Shown in pieces: positions 1 through 8,043 of a stretch of 64,000 nt of DNA. Each line of letters begins with the position of its first letter. Position 1 is the stretch's first letter. The position numbers and the translations under genes are program-made. The notes below the pieces were generated by a model. That model worked only from the letters and a program-made list of their open reading frames with translations, did no database searches and was not told the origin of the DNA. Source of the DNA: CBDBCU01 sp965243185 (lineage in GTDB: Bacteria; Chloroflexota; Dehalococcoidia; Lucifugimonadales; UBA3495); contig OZ251531.1 in the NCBI GenBank assembly GCA_965243185.1, forward strand, positions 1,612,001 through 1,676,000. Direction: 5' to 3'.

Positions 1-1
1 G

Positions 2-418
2 GAGGTTGATGTGCTGAACATCGTCATCGCCCGGCGGAATTGGGGCGGGTGGGAGCTGGGCTCCAATTCCAACATCATCGTGGAGGTCGGCGAACAGCAC
101 GCCCAGGATGTGGTCGGCATCTTGATGATCTTCGCATCCTATAAGGTTGCGCCCTACTTCCGGGTAGCCGGGGAAATGGAGCCGCGCTGGATGGGAAGGG
201 ACGAATTTACCCGCTACGACCCGGCAACGGACACCCTGACTTGGGGCGTTACTACCGATGCGCCCGGTATGGTTTCCCATACCGGCGATATAACCGTCTA
301 TTGGCGGCCGGCTGAACCGAACCGGGAGCGGCTTACCCCGATCGGCGTATCCTTGCTTAATGCCGCAAAGCATTTGGCACCCCACTTCGAGCTGGTCGAA
401 CCGCCCGCGTCCGGTTAG
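2..418 (+). CDS. DUF2283-like tandem-domain protein, 5' partial
   Basis: The frame is open to the window edge. Alignment with the next gene suggests about 12 N-terminal codons are missing. The protein is two DUF2283-like half-domains: the first holds VDVLNI, the second starts RYDPATDTLTWG and ends with a NAAKHLAPHFELVE tail. The Y-D-x-x-x-D-x-L strand typical of the family is seen in the second half. No signal peptide, membrane segment or catalytic motif is visible. It heads six related genes on the same strand with short gaps, probably one operon. The family has no established function. Confidence 0.7.
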   Translation, partial: EVDVLNIVIARRNWGGWELGSNSNIIVEVGEQHAQDVVGILMIFASYKVAPYFRVAGEMEPRWMGRDEFTRYDPATDTLTWGVTTDAPGMVSHTGDITVYWRPAEPNRERLTPIGVSLLNAAKHLAPHFELVEPPASG

Positions 419-447
419 CCGCCGTATCTAGCAAGGAGGATAATCCT

Positions 448-891
448 ATGGTGAACCTGCGGGTTGGCTATGACCCCGCTCCTCAAGTCGATGTGCTGGA
501 CATCACTGCCGAGCGGCGGTATTGGGCGGGTACTTACCCGGACGCCGCGTGGGACTTGGTGGTGAAGGTCGGGGAAAACCACAGCCAAGATGTAATCGGA
601 CTCCTGTTTATCGGCGCCTCCGGGTTCGTCGCGCCTTACTTCCGGGTAGCCGGGGAAAAGGAGCCGCGCTGGGCAGGAAGGGACGAATTTACCCGCTACG
701 ACCCGGCGATGGACACCCTGACTTGGGGCGATACCACTGACGCGCCCGGTATGGTTTCTCATGCCGGCGATATAACCGTCTATTGGCAGCCCGACCCGGA
801 TGACGCCGCCGATTTTGACCCCATCGGCGTCGCCCTGCGGAACGCCGCGCAACATTTGGCTCCCCACTTTGAGCCGGTCGAAATCGGATAG
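448..891 (+). CDS. DUF2283-like tandem-domain protein
   Basis: A 147-aa soluble protein starting at an ATG eight bases after AAGGAGGA. It is built of two DUF2283-like halves: residues 1-75 carry GYDPAPQVDVLDIT and residues 80-147 carry RYDPAMDTLTWG followed by GDITVYWQPD. The second half is almost identical to that of the preceding gene, so the pair arose by recent duplication. An overlapping antisense frame shows no family features. The function of DUF2283 proteins is unknown. The tandem arrangement and the strong ribosome binding site argue for a real, co-transcribed gene. Confidence 0.8.
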   Translation: MVNLRVGYDPAPQVDVLDITAERRYWAGTYPDAAWDLVVKVGENHSQDVIGLLFIGASGFVAPYFRVAGEKEPRWAGRDEFTRYDPAMDTLTWGDTTDAPGMVSHAGDITVYWQPDPDDAADFDPIGVALRNAAQHLAPHFEPVEIG

Positions 892-904
892 AACGGAGGA
901 AAAT

Positions 905-1150
905 ATGGCGAAACCTGCTGTAACCCAGCCCGAACCCGAGCCTTTGCCCGCGACCGTCGTCGAGTACTACCCTAGCACCCAAACCCTGGTCGTCGATAAC
1001 GGGCGGCGGCGCTGGGAGGGCGAGACTATGGCCCGTGACTTGGTCGTCTTTTACGACCGCCAAGACAATGTGCAGGGGTTCACTATGGAATCCGCCGAGT
1101 TCCTGCTCAAGTCCTTCGTCGCCGCCATCCGCGCCCAAGCCGAACAGTAG
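905..1150 (+). CDS. Single-domain DUF2283-like protein
   Basis: An 81-aa protein. The ATG at 905 is chosen because GGAGGAAAAT sits just before it; an in-frame start at 800 would overlap the previous gene by 92 bases. Pattern: VVEYYPSTQTLVV, then DLVVFYDRQDNVQGFTMESA and a hydrophobic helix. This matches one DUF2283-like unit, with a beta strand containing the Y-x-P-x-T-x-x-L variant and an acidic FYD strand. It is 13 bases behind the previous gene, so it is probably in the same operon. Function unknown. Confidence 0.7.
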   Translation: MAKPAVTQPEPEPLPATVVEYYPSTQTLVVDNGRRRWEGETMARDLVVFYDRQDNVQGFTMESAEFLLKSFVAAIRAQAEQ

Positions 1151-1201
1151 CGTACCGAAAGCCGGCGGCCGGCTCGGCGGCCGGCTATTCAGGAGGAGAT
1201 T

Positions 1202-1498
1202 ATGGAGGAGCATTATCCCAAAGGCATTGAATTGCCCCCGCTGCCCGAAGTGGTCACCGAGTATGCGCCGGAGACGGACATTCTGCTGATTTACTGGGAT
1301 GCGGAACTGGTCACCAGTAAGCCGGTAGCCCAAGGGGTGACCGTCTTTTACGACGCCGATGGCGCGGTGTCCGGGTTTCGGCTGGAATCGGCGATGACCT
1401 TGCTTAAACCGCTGGTGGACGCGGTGCAAGCCAAACTCAAAGGGCAGGTAGTCCGGCCCGCTTACTTTACCCCGGAAAGGAGCAGTTCCTTAAAATGA
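1202..1498 (+). CDS. Single-domain DUF2283-like protein
   Basis: A 98-aa protein preceded by AGGAGGAG. It shares the order of the preceding 81-aa protein: VVTEYAPETDILLIYWD, then GVTVFYDADGAVSGFRLESA and a C-terminal helix. It is therefore a paralogue of the short type. Its stop overlaps the next start in an ATGA arrangement at 1495-1498, which points to translational coupling. No enzyme motif is visible; function unknown. Confidence 0.75.
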   Translation: MEEHYPKGIELPPLPEVVTEYAPETDILLIYWDAELVTSKPVAQGVTVFYDADGAVSGFRLESAMTLLKPLVDAVQAKLKGQVVRPAYFTPERSSSLK

Positions 1499-1953
1499 AA
1501 CTGTCCGTTAGGTACGACCAAGAGTTTGACATCCTGGACCTCGACACCGGCGAGCGGTGTCGTGACGGGGCAAGTCTGTTGCCTCCGGAAGTGTCCGATA
1601 TTGCGGTGCTAATCAAAACCAAGGATGGCTACGATGTGGCCGGGCTGATTGTTATGGGGGCGTCCGACTACCTATCCCCCCACTTTGCCCGGAAAGAAAC
1701 CGGGCCGCCCGTTCCCCGGGATAAGCCGCCCATTTCCACCTACGACCCAGCAACCGATACCCTGACCTTGGGCTACACCACCGCCGACCCGGCGCTGATT
1801 ACCCAGGATAACGCCTACCTGATTGCCTATTGGCAGCCCAATCCGGCGTATCCTGATGACTGCAACGACCCCATCGGCGTATCCATACTGAACGCCACCA
1901 ATCACCTAGCCCCCTGCTTTGTGCCGGTCGAACCGCCATCCGGAGGCGGATAG
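1495..1953 (+). CDS. DUF2283-like tandem-domain protein
   Basis: A 152-aa protein of the long type with two half-domains: KLSVRYDQEFDILDLDTGE at the N-terminus and TYDPATDTLTLGYTT in the middle. It ends in the array-typical NATNHLAPCFVPVEPP tail. The start overlaps the previous stop by four bases. It is more diverged than the genes at 448 and 1968, so the array includes both old and recent duplicates. Nothing suggests secretion or catalysis. Confidence 0.75.
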   Translation: MKLSVRYDQEFDILDLDTGERCRDGASLLPPEVSDIAVLIKTKDGYDVAGLIVMGASDYLSPHFARKETGPPVPRDKPPISTYDPATDTLTLGYTTADPALITQDNAYLIAYWQPNPAYPDDCNDPIGVSILNATNHLAPCFVPVEPPSGGG

Positions 1954-1967
1954 AGCAGAGGAAAATA

Positions 1968-2420
1968 ATGCCCCTAACCTTCCGCTATGATTCGGAGTCC
2001 GACATCCTGGCTATCATCACCGGGCGGCCGTCTAACGACACTACCCTTCTCGAGGGGCCGGAACTGGGCTTTATTGCCATCGATTCAGCCGGGACGGACA
2101 GCCGGGATGTGGTCGGCGTCGAGATGATTTTCGCCGCCAGTTACTTGGCTCCGTACTTTCGCTTGCGCCGGGAAAATGCGCCGCCGCGGGTCGGCAACCC
2201 GGAGCTTACCCACTACGATCCGGCAACGGATACTTTGACTTGGGGCGTTACCACTGACGCCCCCGGTATGGTCTCCCAAGCCGGCGACATAACCGCCTAT
2301 TGGCAGCCCGACCCGGAGGATGAAACCTTTTTTGAGGCGATTGGACTGTCCCTCCGCAACGCCGCCCAACATTTAGCCCCCTACTTTGTGCCGGTCGAAC
2401 CCCCGACCGGGGGCGGATAG
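1968..2420 (+). CDS. DUF2283-like tandem-domain protein
   Basis: A 150-aa last member of the six-gene array, 14 bases after the previous stop with an AGAGGAAAAT ribosome binding site. The N-terminal half has TFRYDSESDILAIITG; the C-terminal half (HYDPATDTLTWGVTT) is nearly the same as in the genes at 2 and 448. Homogeneous C-terminal halves beside variable N-terminal halves suggest gene conversion among paralogues (inference). Function unknown. Confidence 0.8.
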   Translation: MPLTFRYDSESDILAIITGRPSNDTTLLEGPELGFIAIDSAGTDSRDVVGVEMIFAASYLAPYFRLRRENAPPRVGNPELTHYDPATDTLTWGVTTDAPGMVSQAGDITAYWQPDPEDETFFEAIGLSLRNAAQHLAPYFVPVEPPTGGG

Positions 2421-2688
2421 AGCGGTTTCAACAACGCCTTTACGCCTACGGCTGGAAAAGGGCTTGCGCTATTGCAATTCAGTGTTATGATTATGTGCTT
2501 ATTTAGCATTGGCTATACCGGCCGGCGCAGTTATGGCCGACCGGTTGACGCTGCCAAGGAAGGTTGCCCCCGGTTTGCGCCGGGAGCAGCCCGGGCCGGC
2601 TCCGGCCGGCAAAAGTTCAGCTCGCCCTCCGCCAAGCCTTCGCCTCTTGCCCCCGCCGGGGCGGTTGTTATCTGCCAAAAGGAACTTG

Positions 2689-5193
2689 ATGATTAGCTTA
2701 AAGACCACCGTAGCCGCATCCATTATTCTGGCCGCCCTCGTTGTGCTGATGGGCGGACTGCTGTTCTTTCGCAGCGACCAGACCCCGGTCAGCGGACTGC
2801 CCGCGCCGCCGGCGGCAGCGCTGGGAATGGCGTTGTATTGGGGCAGCGACCGCCCGACGATTACGCCGCCGACGCCCCGCAGCGCCGCCGGGTTTCAGCC
2901 GGGCGATTTGTACCTGAACCTGACCAACTATGACCTGTGGAGCAGCGACGGGCAAAGTTGGGGCGCGGCGCCCATCGCCGCCTTGCCCTTGGCCTTAGCC
3001 CAAACCGGCTTTGCCGCCATTCCCGGCCCGGCCGGGCCCATGGGGCCGGCCGGGCCGCCGGGCGCGCCGGGGCCGCGGGGCTACACCGGCCCCGCCGGGC
3101 CGCCGGGCGCGGCCTTACCGGTCGTCCCGCCCGAGGGCAGCGGCCTGCTGAAACCCACCGAAACCGACGCCAGCGACCCGGAATCGCCGCCGCTGACGCC
3201 AGTGCCGCCGCAGTTTGAGGGCAGCGATGATCCGGCGCCGCCACCGCAACCCGGCCCACAAGGTCCGCCCGGCCCTCCCGGACCGCCTGGTCCGCAAGGC
3301 GAACCGGGACCGACCGGCCCGCAAGGTGATCCGGGGCCGCGCGGCGAAATGGGACCGCCCGGCCCCACCTCCCAAATAGTGAACCAACAAACCGGCCCGC
3401 AAAGCAACAACCAGAACACCGTCGGCCCCCGCGGCCCGGAAGGGCCGCAAGGCGAACGGGGGCCGCGGGGTCACAAAGGCAATAAGGGTGACCCCGGCCC
3501 GCAAGGCCCGGAAGGGCCGCCCGGCCCGGCGGGCCCGGCTACTGGCGTCCCCGGCCCCGCCGGCGCTGATGGCGCAACCGGCCCGCAAGGCCCGGCTGGC
3601 CCGGCCGGCCCCAAAGGCGACCCCGGCAATGATGGCGCAGATGGGGCTGATGGGGCGCAAGTCCCGATTGGCCCGGCTGGTCCCAAAGGTGACCCCGGCA
3701 ACGATGGCACGGACGGCAGGGATGGTACTAATGGTGCGGATGGCACTGTCGGCGCTACTGGTCCCGCCGGCCCGCGCGGCCCGATTGGCCCGGCCGGCCC
3801 CAAGGGAGACCCCGGCAACGATGGCGCGGCTGGTGCCGACGGAGCGGATGGTGCAGTAGGCGCTACTGGTCCCGCCGGCCCGCAAGGCCCGATTGGCCCG
3901 GCCGGCCCCAAGGGTGATCCCGGTAATGATGGCGCAAATGGCCGGGATGGTACTGATGGGGCTGATGGTGCAGCAGGAGCCACTGGTCCCGCCGGACCGC
4001 AAGGCCCGGTTGGCCCGGCCGGCCCCAAAGGCGACCCCGGCAATGATGGTGCCGATGGCGCTGTCGGGGCCACTGGACCCGCCGGCCCGCAAGGCCCGGT
4101 TGGCCCAGCCGGCCCCAAAGGTGACCCCGGCAATGACGGCGCAGATGGCCGGGATGGTACTGATGGCGCGGACGGAGCTATCGGGGCAACTGGCCCCGCC
4201 GGCCCGCAAGGCCCCGTTGGCCCGGCCGGACCCAAAGGCGACCCCGGCAACGATGGTGCGGATGGTGCCGACGGTGCAGATGGTCAGCAAGGTCCCGCCG
4301 GCCCGGCCGGCGCGCAAGGCCCCAAAGGTGCCCCCGGTAATGATGGGGCGGACGGCCGGGATGGTACTAATGGCACTGTTGGCGCAACTGGTCCCGCCGG
4401 CCCGCAAGGCCCGGTTGGCCCGGCCGGCCCCAAAGGTGACCCCGGCAATGATGGCGCGGATGGTGCCGACGGTGCAGCAGGAGCCACTGGTCCCGCCGGC
4501 CCGCAAGGCCCGGCTGGCCCGGCCGGACCCAAAGGCGACCACGGCAATGATGGCGCGGACGGCCGGGACGGTACTGATGGGGCTGACGGCGCGGATGGCG
4601 CAGTAGGCGCAACTGGGCCCGCCGGCCCGGCCGGAGCAGTCGGCGCAACCGGCCCGCAAGGCCCGGTTGGCCCGGCCGGCCCCAAAGGTGACCCCGGCAA
4701 TGATGGCGCAAATGGCCGGGATGGTACTGATGGCGCTGACGGAGCGGATGGCGCGGTCGGGGCCACTGGTCCCGCCGGCCCGCAAGGACCGGTTGGCCCC
4801 GCCGGGCCGGCTGGTCCCCAAGGCACTCCCGGCGGCCCGGCGGGGCCGGCTGGACCGGCGGGTCCCAAAGGCGCTCCCGGCAATGATGGCGCCGATGGAG
4901 CGGATGGCGCTCCCGGTCCCACCGTCCCCGCCGGCCCGCAAGGCCCGGTTGGCCCGGCCGGCCCCAAAGGGGATAAGGGCGATACCGGCGACAGCGGCTA
5001 CCGCTGGTTCAGCGGCGCCGACCCCGATTTGCACCCGGCGCCCAACGGCGGCTGGCGGGCCGGCGACCTTTATTTCCGCGAGTGGACGGAGGACGGCAGC
5101 CGACAGTGCCAGATGAACCTCTATTTCGGGAGGGGGTGGATTGCCCTGATAACTTGGACCTGTGCGGCCGGCGGGCCGACCGTTGGCGATTAA
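2689..5193 (+). CDS. Membrane-anchored collagen-like protein
   Basis: An 834-aa protein. The ATG at 2689 follows AAAAGGA and begins a hydrophobic N-terminal anchor or uncleaved signal (about residues 6-29); an in-frame upstream start at 2509 would bury it. Residues 30-105 are a globular cap with the motif GDLYLNLTNYDLW. Long Gly-X-Y tracts follow, rich in GPAGPKGDPGNDGADG units of about 40 residues and broken by a Pro/Asp-rich linker. The last 65 residues are a non-collagen domain with GDLYFREW and cysteines. Two units have lost their glycine (AQVPIG and PTVPAG). Probably a surface fibre. Antisense frames here are shadows of the repeat. Confidence 0.9.
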   Translation: MISLKTTVAASIILAALVVLMGGLLFFRSDQTPVSGLPAPPAAALGMALYWGSDRPTITPPTPRSAAGFQPGDLYLNLTNYDLWSSDGQSWGAAPIAALPLALAQTGFAAIPGPAGPMGPAGPPGAPGPRGYTGPAGPPGAALPVVPPEGSGLLKPTETDASDPESPPLTPVPPQFEGSDDPAPPPQPGPQGPPGPPGPPGPQGEPGPTGPQGDPGPRGEMGPPGPTSQIVNQQTGPQSNNQNTVGPRGPEGPQGERGPRGHKGNKGDPGPQGPEGPPGPAGPATGVPGPAGADGATGPQGPAGPAGPKGDPGNDGADGADGAQVPIGPAGPKGDPGNDGTDGRDGTNGADGTVGATGPAGPRGPIGPAGPKGDPGNDGAAGADGADGAVGATGPAGPQGPIGPAGPKGDPGNDGANGRDGTDGADGAAGATGPAGPQGPVGPAGPKGDPGNDGADGAVGATGPAGPQGPVGPAGPKGDPGNDGADGRDGTDGADGAIGATGPAGPQGPVGPAGPKGDPGNDGADGADGADGQQGPAGPAGAQGPKGAPGNDGADGRDGTNGTVGATGPAGPQGPVGPAGPKGDPGNDGADGADGAAGATGPAGPQGPAGPAGPKGDHGNDGADGRDGTDGADGADGAVGATGPAGPAGAVGATGPQGPVGPAGPKGDPGNDGANGRDGTDGADGADGAVGATGPAGPQGPVGPAGPAGPQGTPGGPAGPAGPAGPKGAPGNDGADGADGAPGPTVPAGPQGPVGPAGPKGDKGDTGDSGYRWFSGADPDLHPAPNGGWRAGDLYFREWTEDGSRQCQMNLYFGRGWIALITWTCAAGGPTVGD

Positions 5194-5236
5194 GGCGGCT
5201 GAGCGGCCGGCATCCCCAAGGCTATCGCATATCGAA

Positions 5237-5310
5237 ATCGTCATTCCCACGAAAGGGGGAATCCAGAAAGACCGGGGACTCTGGATTCCCGTTTTCACGG
5301 GAATGACGAT
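5237..5310 (+). repeat. Double R27 palindromic repeat
   Basis: Two GTCATTCCC...GGGAATCCAG units face each other and form a 74-bp imperfect palindrome between atcgtcattccc and gggaatgacgat. It lies between the collagen-like gene and the gamma-glutamyltransferase gene. It could form a hairpin in RNA, but there is no T run. Related single units recur across the window. Confidence 0.8.
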
Positions 5311-5475
5311 AAGTAAGTCGCCGGGTATATACGATAGACCTGTCCCCATCCCGCGGCCGCCCGGCAATAACCGCCGGCTTTGTGCTACACTATCCCCGCC
5401 CGCAAGCAATCCCGGCTCGTCCCCGGCAAGCAATCCTTATCCCCCATCCCGGCAATGTATGGAGCGTAACCGGCT

Positions 5476-7068
5476 ATGTTCTTTGACTCCCGGCGTTCCC
5501 CGGTTCTGGCTAAAAATGGAATGGTAGCGACCAGCCAGCCGCTGGCCGCCCAAGCCGGCTTGCAAATGCTGATTAACGGCGGCAATGCGGTGGACGCCGC
5601 CGTAGCCGCCGCCGCCGCCCTTAATGTGGTTGAACCGGAATCCACCGGCGTGGGCGGCGATCTGTTCGCCCTGATTTGGCTGGATCGGGAAAAGCAGGTG
5701 CGCGCCCTGAACGGCAGCGGCCGGGCCCCGGCGGCGGCGTCTATCGACCAACTGCGCGCCGCCGGCTACGCCCAAATGCCTACCGACGGTGTCTTTTCCG
5801 TATCCATCCCCGGCACGGTGCACGGTTGGGAAACCATTTTGCAATCCTACGGCACAATGCCCCTTTCCGAAGTCTTGCAGCCGGCCATCCGCTACGCTGA
5901 GGAAGGCTTTCCCGTTACCGACTACATCGCTTACCAGTGGTCGGGGCAGCAATCCCGCTTGGCCGCCTTGCCCTCGGGACAGGAAATGCTGCTCCACGGG
6001 CGGCCGCCGCGGCAGGGGGAAGTGATGCGACTGCCCACTTTGGCCCGCACTCTGCGCGCCGTTGCGGAAGGCGGCTCCGCGGCTTTTTATCGGGGGGAAA
6101 TCGCCGCTAAAATCGCCGATTTTGTGCAGGAGCAGGGCGGCTGGATTACCACCGCCGACCTGGCGGCCCATACTTCCGATTGGGATGAACCGATCGCTAC
6201 CGACTACCGGGGCGTTACCTGCTGGGAATGTCCGCCCAATGGGCAGGGTATCGCCGCCCTGGAGGCGCTGAACATTGTCGAGGGATTTGACCTTAAGGGA
6301 ATGGGGGCGCAAACGGTGGACGCCTATCATCACCTTATCGAGGCGATGCGGCTGGCTTTTGCCGATGCTTACCGCTATGTAGCCGACCCCCGCCAGGCCG
6401 CCGTTCCCATTGCCCAACTGACCGCTAAAGACTACGCCGCCCAACGCCGCCAACTGATCGACCCGGCCCGGGCGATGGATTATGCCCCCTTTGGCGACAT
6501 CAATATCGGCGGCGATACCGTCTATATCAGCTGCATCGACGGGCAGGGCAACGCCTGTTCCTTCATCAACAGCATCTACATCAACTTCGGCAGCGGCTTG
6601 GTGGTGCCGGACACCGGCATTGTGCTGCAAAACCGGGCATCCCTCTTTTCCCTGGAGCCGGAACATCCCAACGCCCTGGCGCCGGGCAAACGGCCCTACC
6701 ACACTATCATTCCGGCAATGGCGACCATTGACGGGGAGCTGTATCTCTGCTATGGCGTGATGGGCGGGTTTATGCAGCCGCAGGGCCATTTGCAGGTTAT
6801 CTGCAACCTGACCGACTTTGGAATGGAGCCGCAGCAGGCGTTGAACGCCCTGCGCTTTCAGGTCATCGGCGACACCACGCTGATTGAGGAGGGCTTGGCG
6901 CCGGAAGTTGTCCGGGGATTACAAAGCCGGGGGCATCAGCTGCAACGGATTAGCGGCCACGCCCGGGTCGGAATGGGCGGCGGCCAAATAATCCGCCGCC
7001 ACCCGGATACCGGGGTGCTATGGGCCGGCTCCGAACCGCGGAAAGACGGCTGCGCGGTGGGGTTTTAG
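5476..7068 (+). CDS. ggt: Gamma-glutamyltransferase family protein
   Basis: A 530-aa Ntn-hydrolase precursor that would cleave itself and transfer or hydrolyse gamma-glutamyl groups, for example from glutathione. Family marks: NGGNAVDAAVAAAAALNVVE near residue 35, STGVGGDLFALIW, and the processing site GGDTVYISCIDGQGNA near residue 350, where the Thr is the expected nucleophile. FGSGLVVPDTGIVLQNR follows. The residues after the Thr (Val-Tyr) differ from the classic Thr-His, as seen in the YwrD-like branch. No signal peptide is visible, so it is probably cytoplasmic. The start at 5476 is close to the expected N-terminus. Confidence 0.9.
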   Translation: MFFDSRRSPVLAKNGMVATSQPLAAQAGLQMLINGGNAVDAAVAAAAALNVVEPESTGVGGDLFALIWLDREKQVRALNGSGRAPAAASIDQLRAAGYAQMPTDGVFSVSIPGTVHGWETILQSYGTMPLSEVLQPAIRYAEEGFPVTDYIAYQWSGQQSRLAALPSGQEMLLHGRPPRQGEVMRLPTLARTLRAVAEGGSAAFYRGEIAAKIADFVQEQGGWITTADLAAHTSDWDEPIATDYRGVTCWECPPNGQGIAALEALNIVEGFDLKGMGAQTVDAYHHLIEAMRLAFADAYRYVADPRQAAVPIAQLTAKDYAAQRRQLIDPARAMDYAPFGDINIGGDTVYISCIDGQGNACSFINSIYINFGSGLVVPDTGIVLQNRASLFSLEPEHPNALAPGKRPYHTIIPAMATIDGELYLCYGVMGGFMQPQGHLQVICNLTDFGMEPQQALNALRFQVIGDTTLIEEGLAPEVVRGLQSRGHQLQRISGHARVGMGGGQIIRRHPDTGVLWAGSEPRKDGCAVGF

Positions 7069-7105
7069 TCCCGCCTTGCATGGAAGCCGCACTGCCGGCC
7101 GGCTA

Positions 7106-7134
7106 TTGCATACACCGTTTTTGTCCTTTATAAT
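7106..7134 (+). promoter_or_regulatory. Sigma70-like promoter, probably giving a leaderless mRNA
   Basis: A perfect TATAAT at 7129-7134 lies 17 bases after a weak TTGCAT. Transcription would start near 7141, which is the ATG of the next gene, and no ribosome binding site is present. Confidence 0.6.
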
Positions 7135-7140
7135 AGCCTT

Positions 7141-8016
7141 ATGGTAGCAGTAGCGTTTGACACCCACCGGTTCATCCAGAACTTGATTCAAAGCGGCTTC
7201 AGTGAGCAACAAGCCGAAGTGCTGGCTTACGAGCAGGTTAACTTGCTCAACAGCAACTTGGCGACGACCAGCGACATTGAGGGTCTGCGTAGCTCGACCG
7301 ACGCCAGTGTTGAGAAGTTGCGCCTTACCACCACCGCCGACAATGAAGCCCTGCGCTTGGCGTTGGAAGCCAAAATCGACGAGCTCCGCCTTTCGACCGG
7401 TAAAGAAAATGAAGCCCTGCGCTTGGCGTTGGAAGCCAAAATCGACGAGCTCCGCCTTTCGACCGGTAAAGAAATTGCGGAAATCCGGGCCGATGTGGAA
7501 AGGGCGCGAGTCGCCACCAGCAAAGAAATCGCGGAAATCCGGGCCGACGTAGAGCAGGCGCGAGTTGCCACCAGCAAAGAGATTGAGGGACTCCACCAGT
7601 CCACCAGCAAGGAAATTGAGGAACTCCGCCAGTCCACCAGCAAGGAAATTAGCGAGTTTCGCTTGGTCACTGAACGGCAGATTGAGGAACTCCGCCAGTC
7701 CACCAGCAAAGAGATTGAGGGACTCCGCCAGTCCACTAGCAAGGAGATTGAGGAACTCCGCCAATCCACCAGCAAGGAAATTAGCGAGTTTCGCCTGGTC
7801 ACTGAACGGCAGATTGAGGAAGTCAAAGCCACGGTGGAAACCGCCCGCATTGCCGCGGAAAGGCAGATTGAGGCAGTCAGAGCCGAGGTGGAAAATGCCC
7901 GCTTGTCCCATGACGCCAAGCTGAATTCTGCCAAGTACGACTTGGTTAAGTGGATTTACCCCGCTTTTGTTGCCCAGGGCGGCATCATCGTCGCCTTGAT
8001 TAAGCTCTTTGAATAA
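7141..8016 (+). CDS. DUF1640-like coiled-coil protein with C-terminal membrane anchor
   Basis: A 291-aa protein. Its N-terminus VAFDTHRFIQNLIQSGFSEQ followed by QAEVLAYEQ resembles the DUF1640/CCDC90 family. Residues 40-265 are continuous heptads rich in E, K, L and R. One hydrophobic segment near the end (IYPAFVAQGGIIVALIKLF) anchors it. The coil has grown by DNA duplication: an identical 66-bp unit is repeated at 7342 and 7408, and a larger unit recurs 135 bases apart near 7612 and 7747. The TATAAT box ends seven bases before the ATG, so translation is probably leaderless. Role unknown; such proteins often occur near mobile DNA. Confidence 0.8.
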   Translation: MVAVAFDTHRFIQNLIQSGFSEQQAEVLAYEQVNLLNSNLATTSDIEGLRSSTDASVEKLRLTTTADNEALRLALEAKIDELRLSTGKENEALRLALEAKIDELRLSTGKEIAEIRADVERARVATSKEIAEIRADVEQARVATSKEIEGLHQSTSKEIEELRQSTSKEISEFRLVTERQIEELRQSTSKEIEGLRQSTSKEIEELRQSTSKEISEFRLVTERQIEEVKATVETARIAAERQIEAVRAEVENARLSHDAKLNSAKYDLVKWIYPAFVAQGGIIVALIKLFE

Positions 8017-8043
8017 ACCGCCCGCCGGGCCACCGTCCCGCCC

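Noticed and set aside
3580..4980. Regularly spaced repeats resembling a CRISPR array
   Set aside because: They are the in-frame DNA repeats of the collagen-like protein; spacing is 100-150 bp with coding variation and no cas genes are near.
3115..5433. Long antisense ORF (772 codons) and other minus-strand frames across the collagen-like gene
   Set aside because: Their Gly/Ala/Pro repeats mirror the sense Gly-X-Y repeat; no independent start, domain or ribosome binding site.
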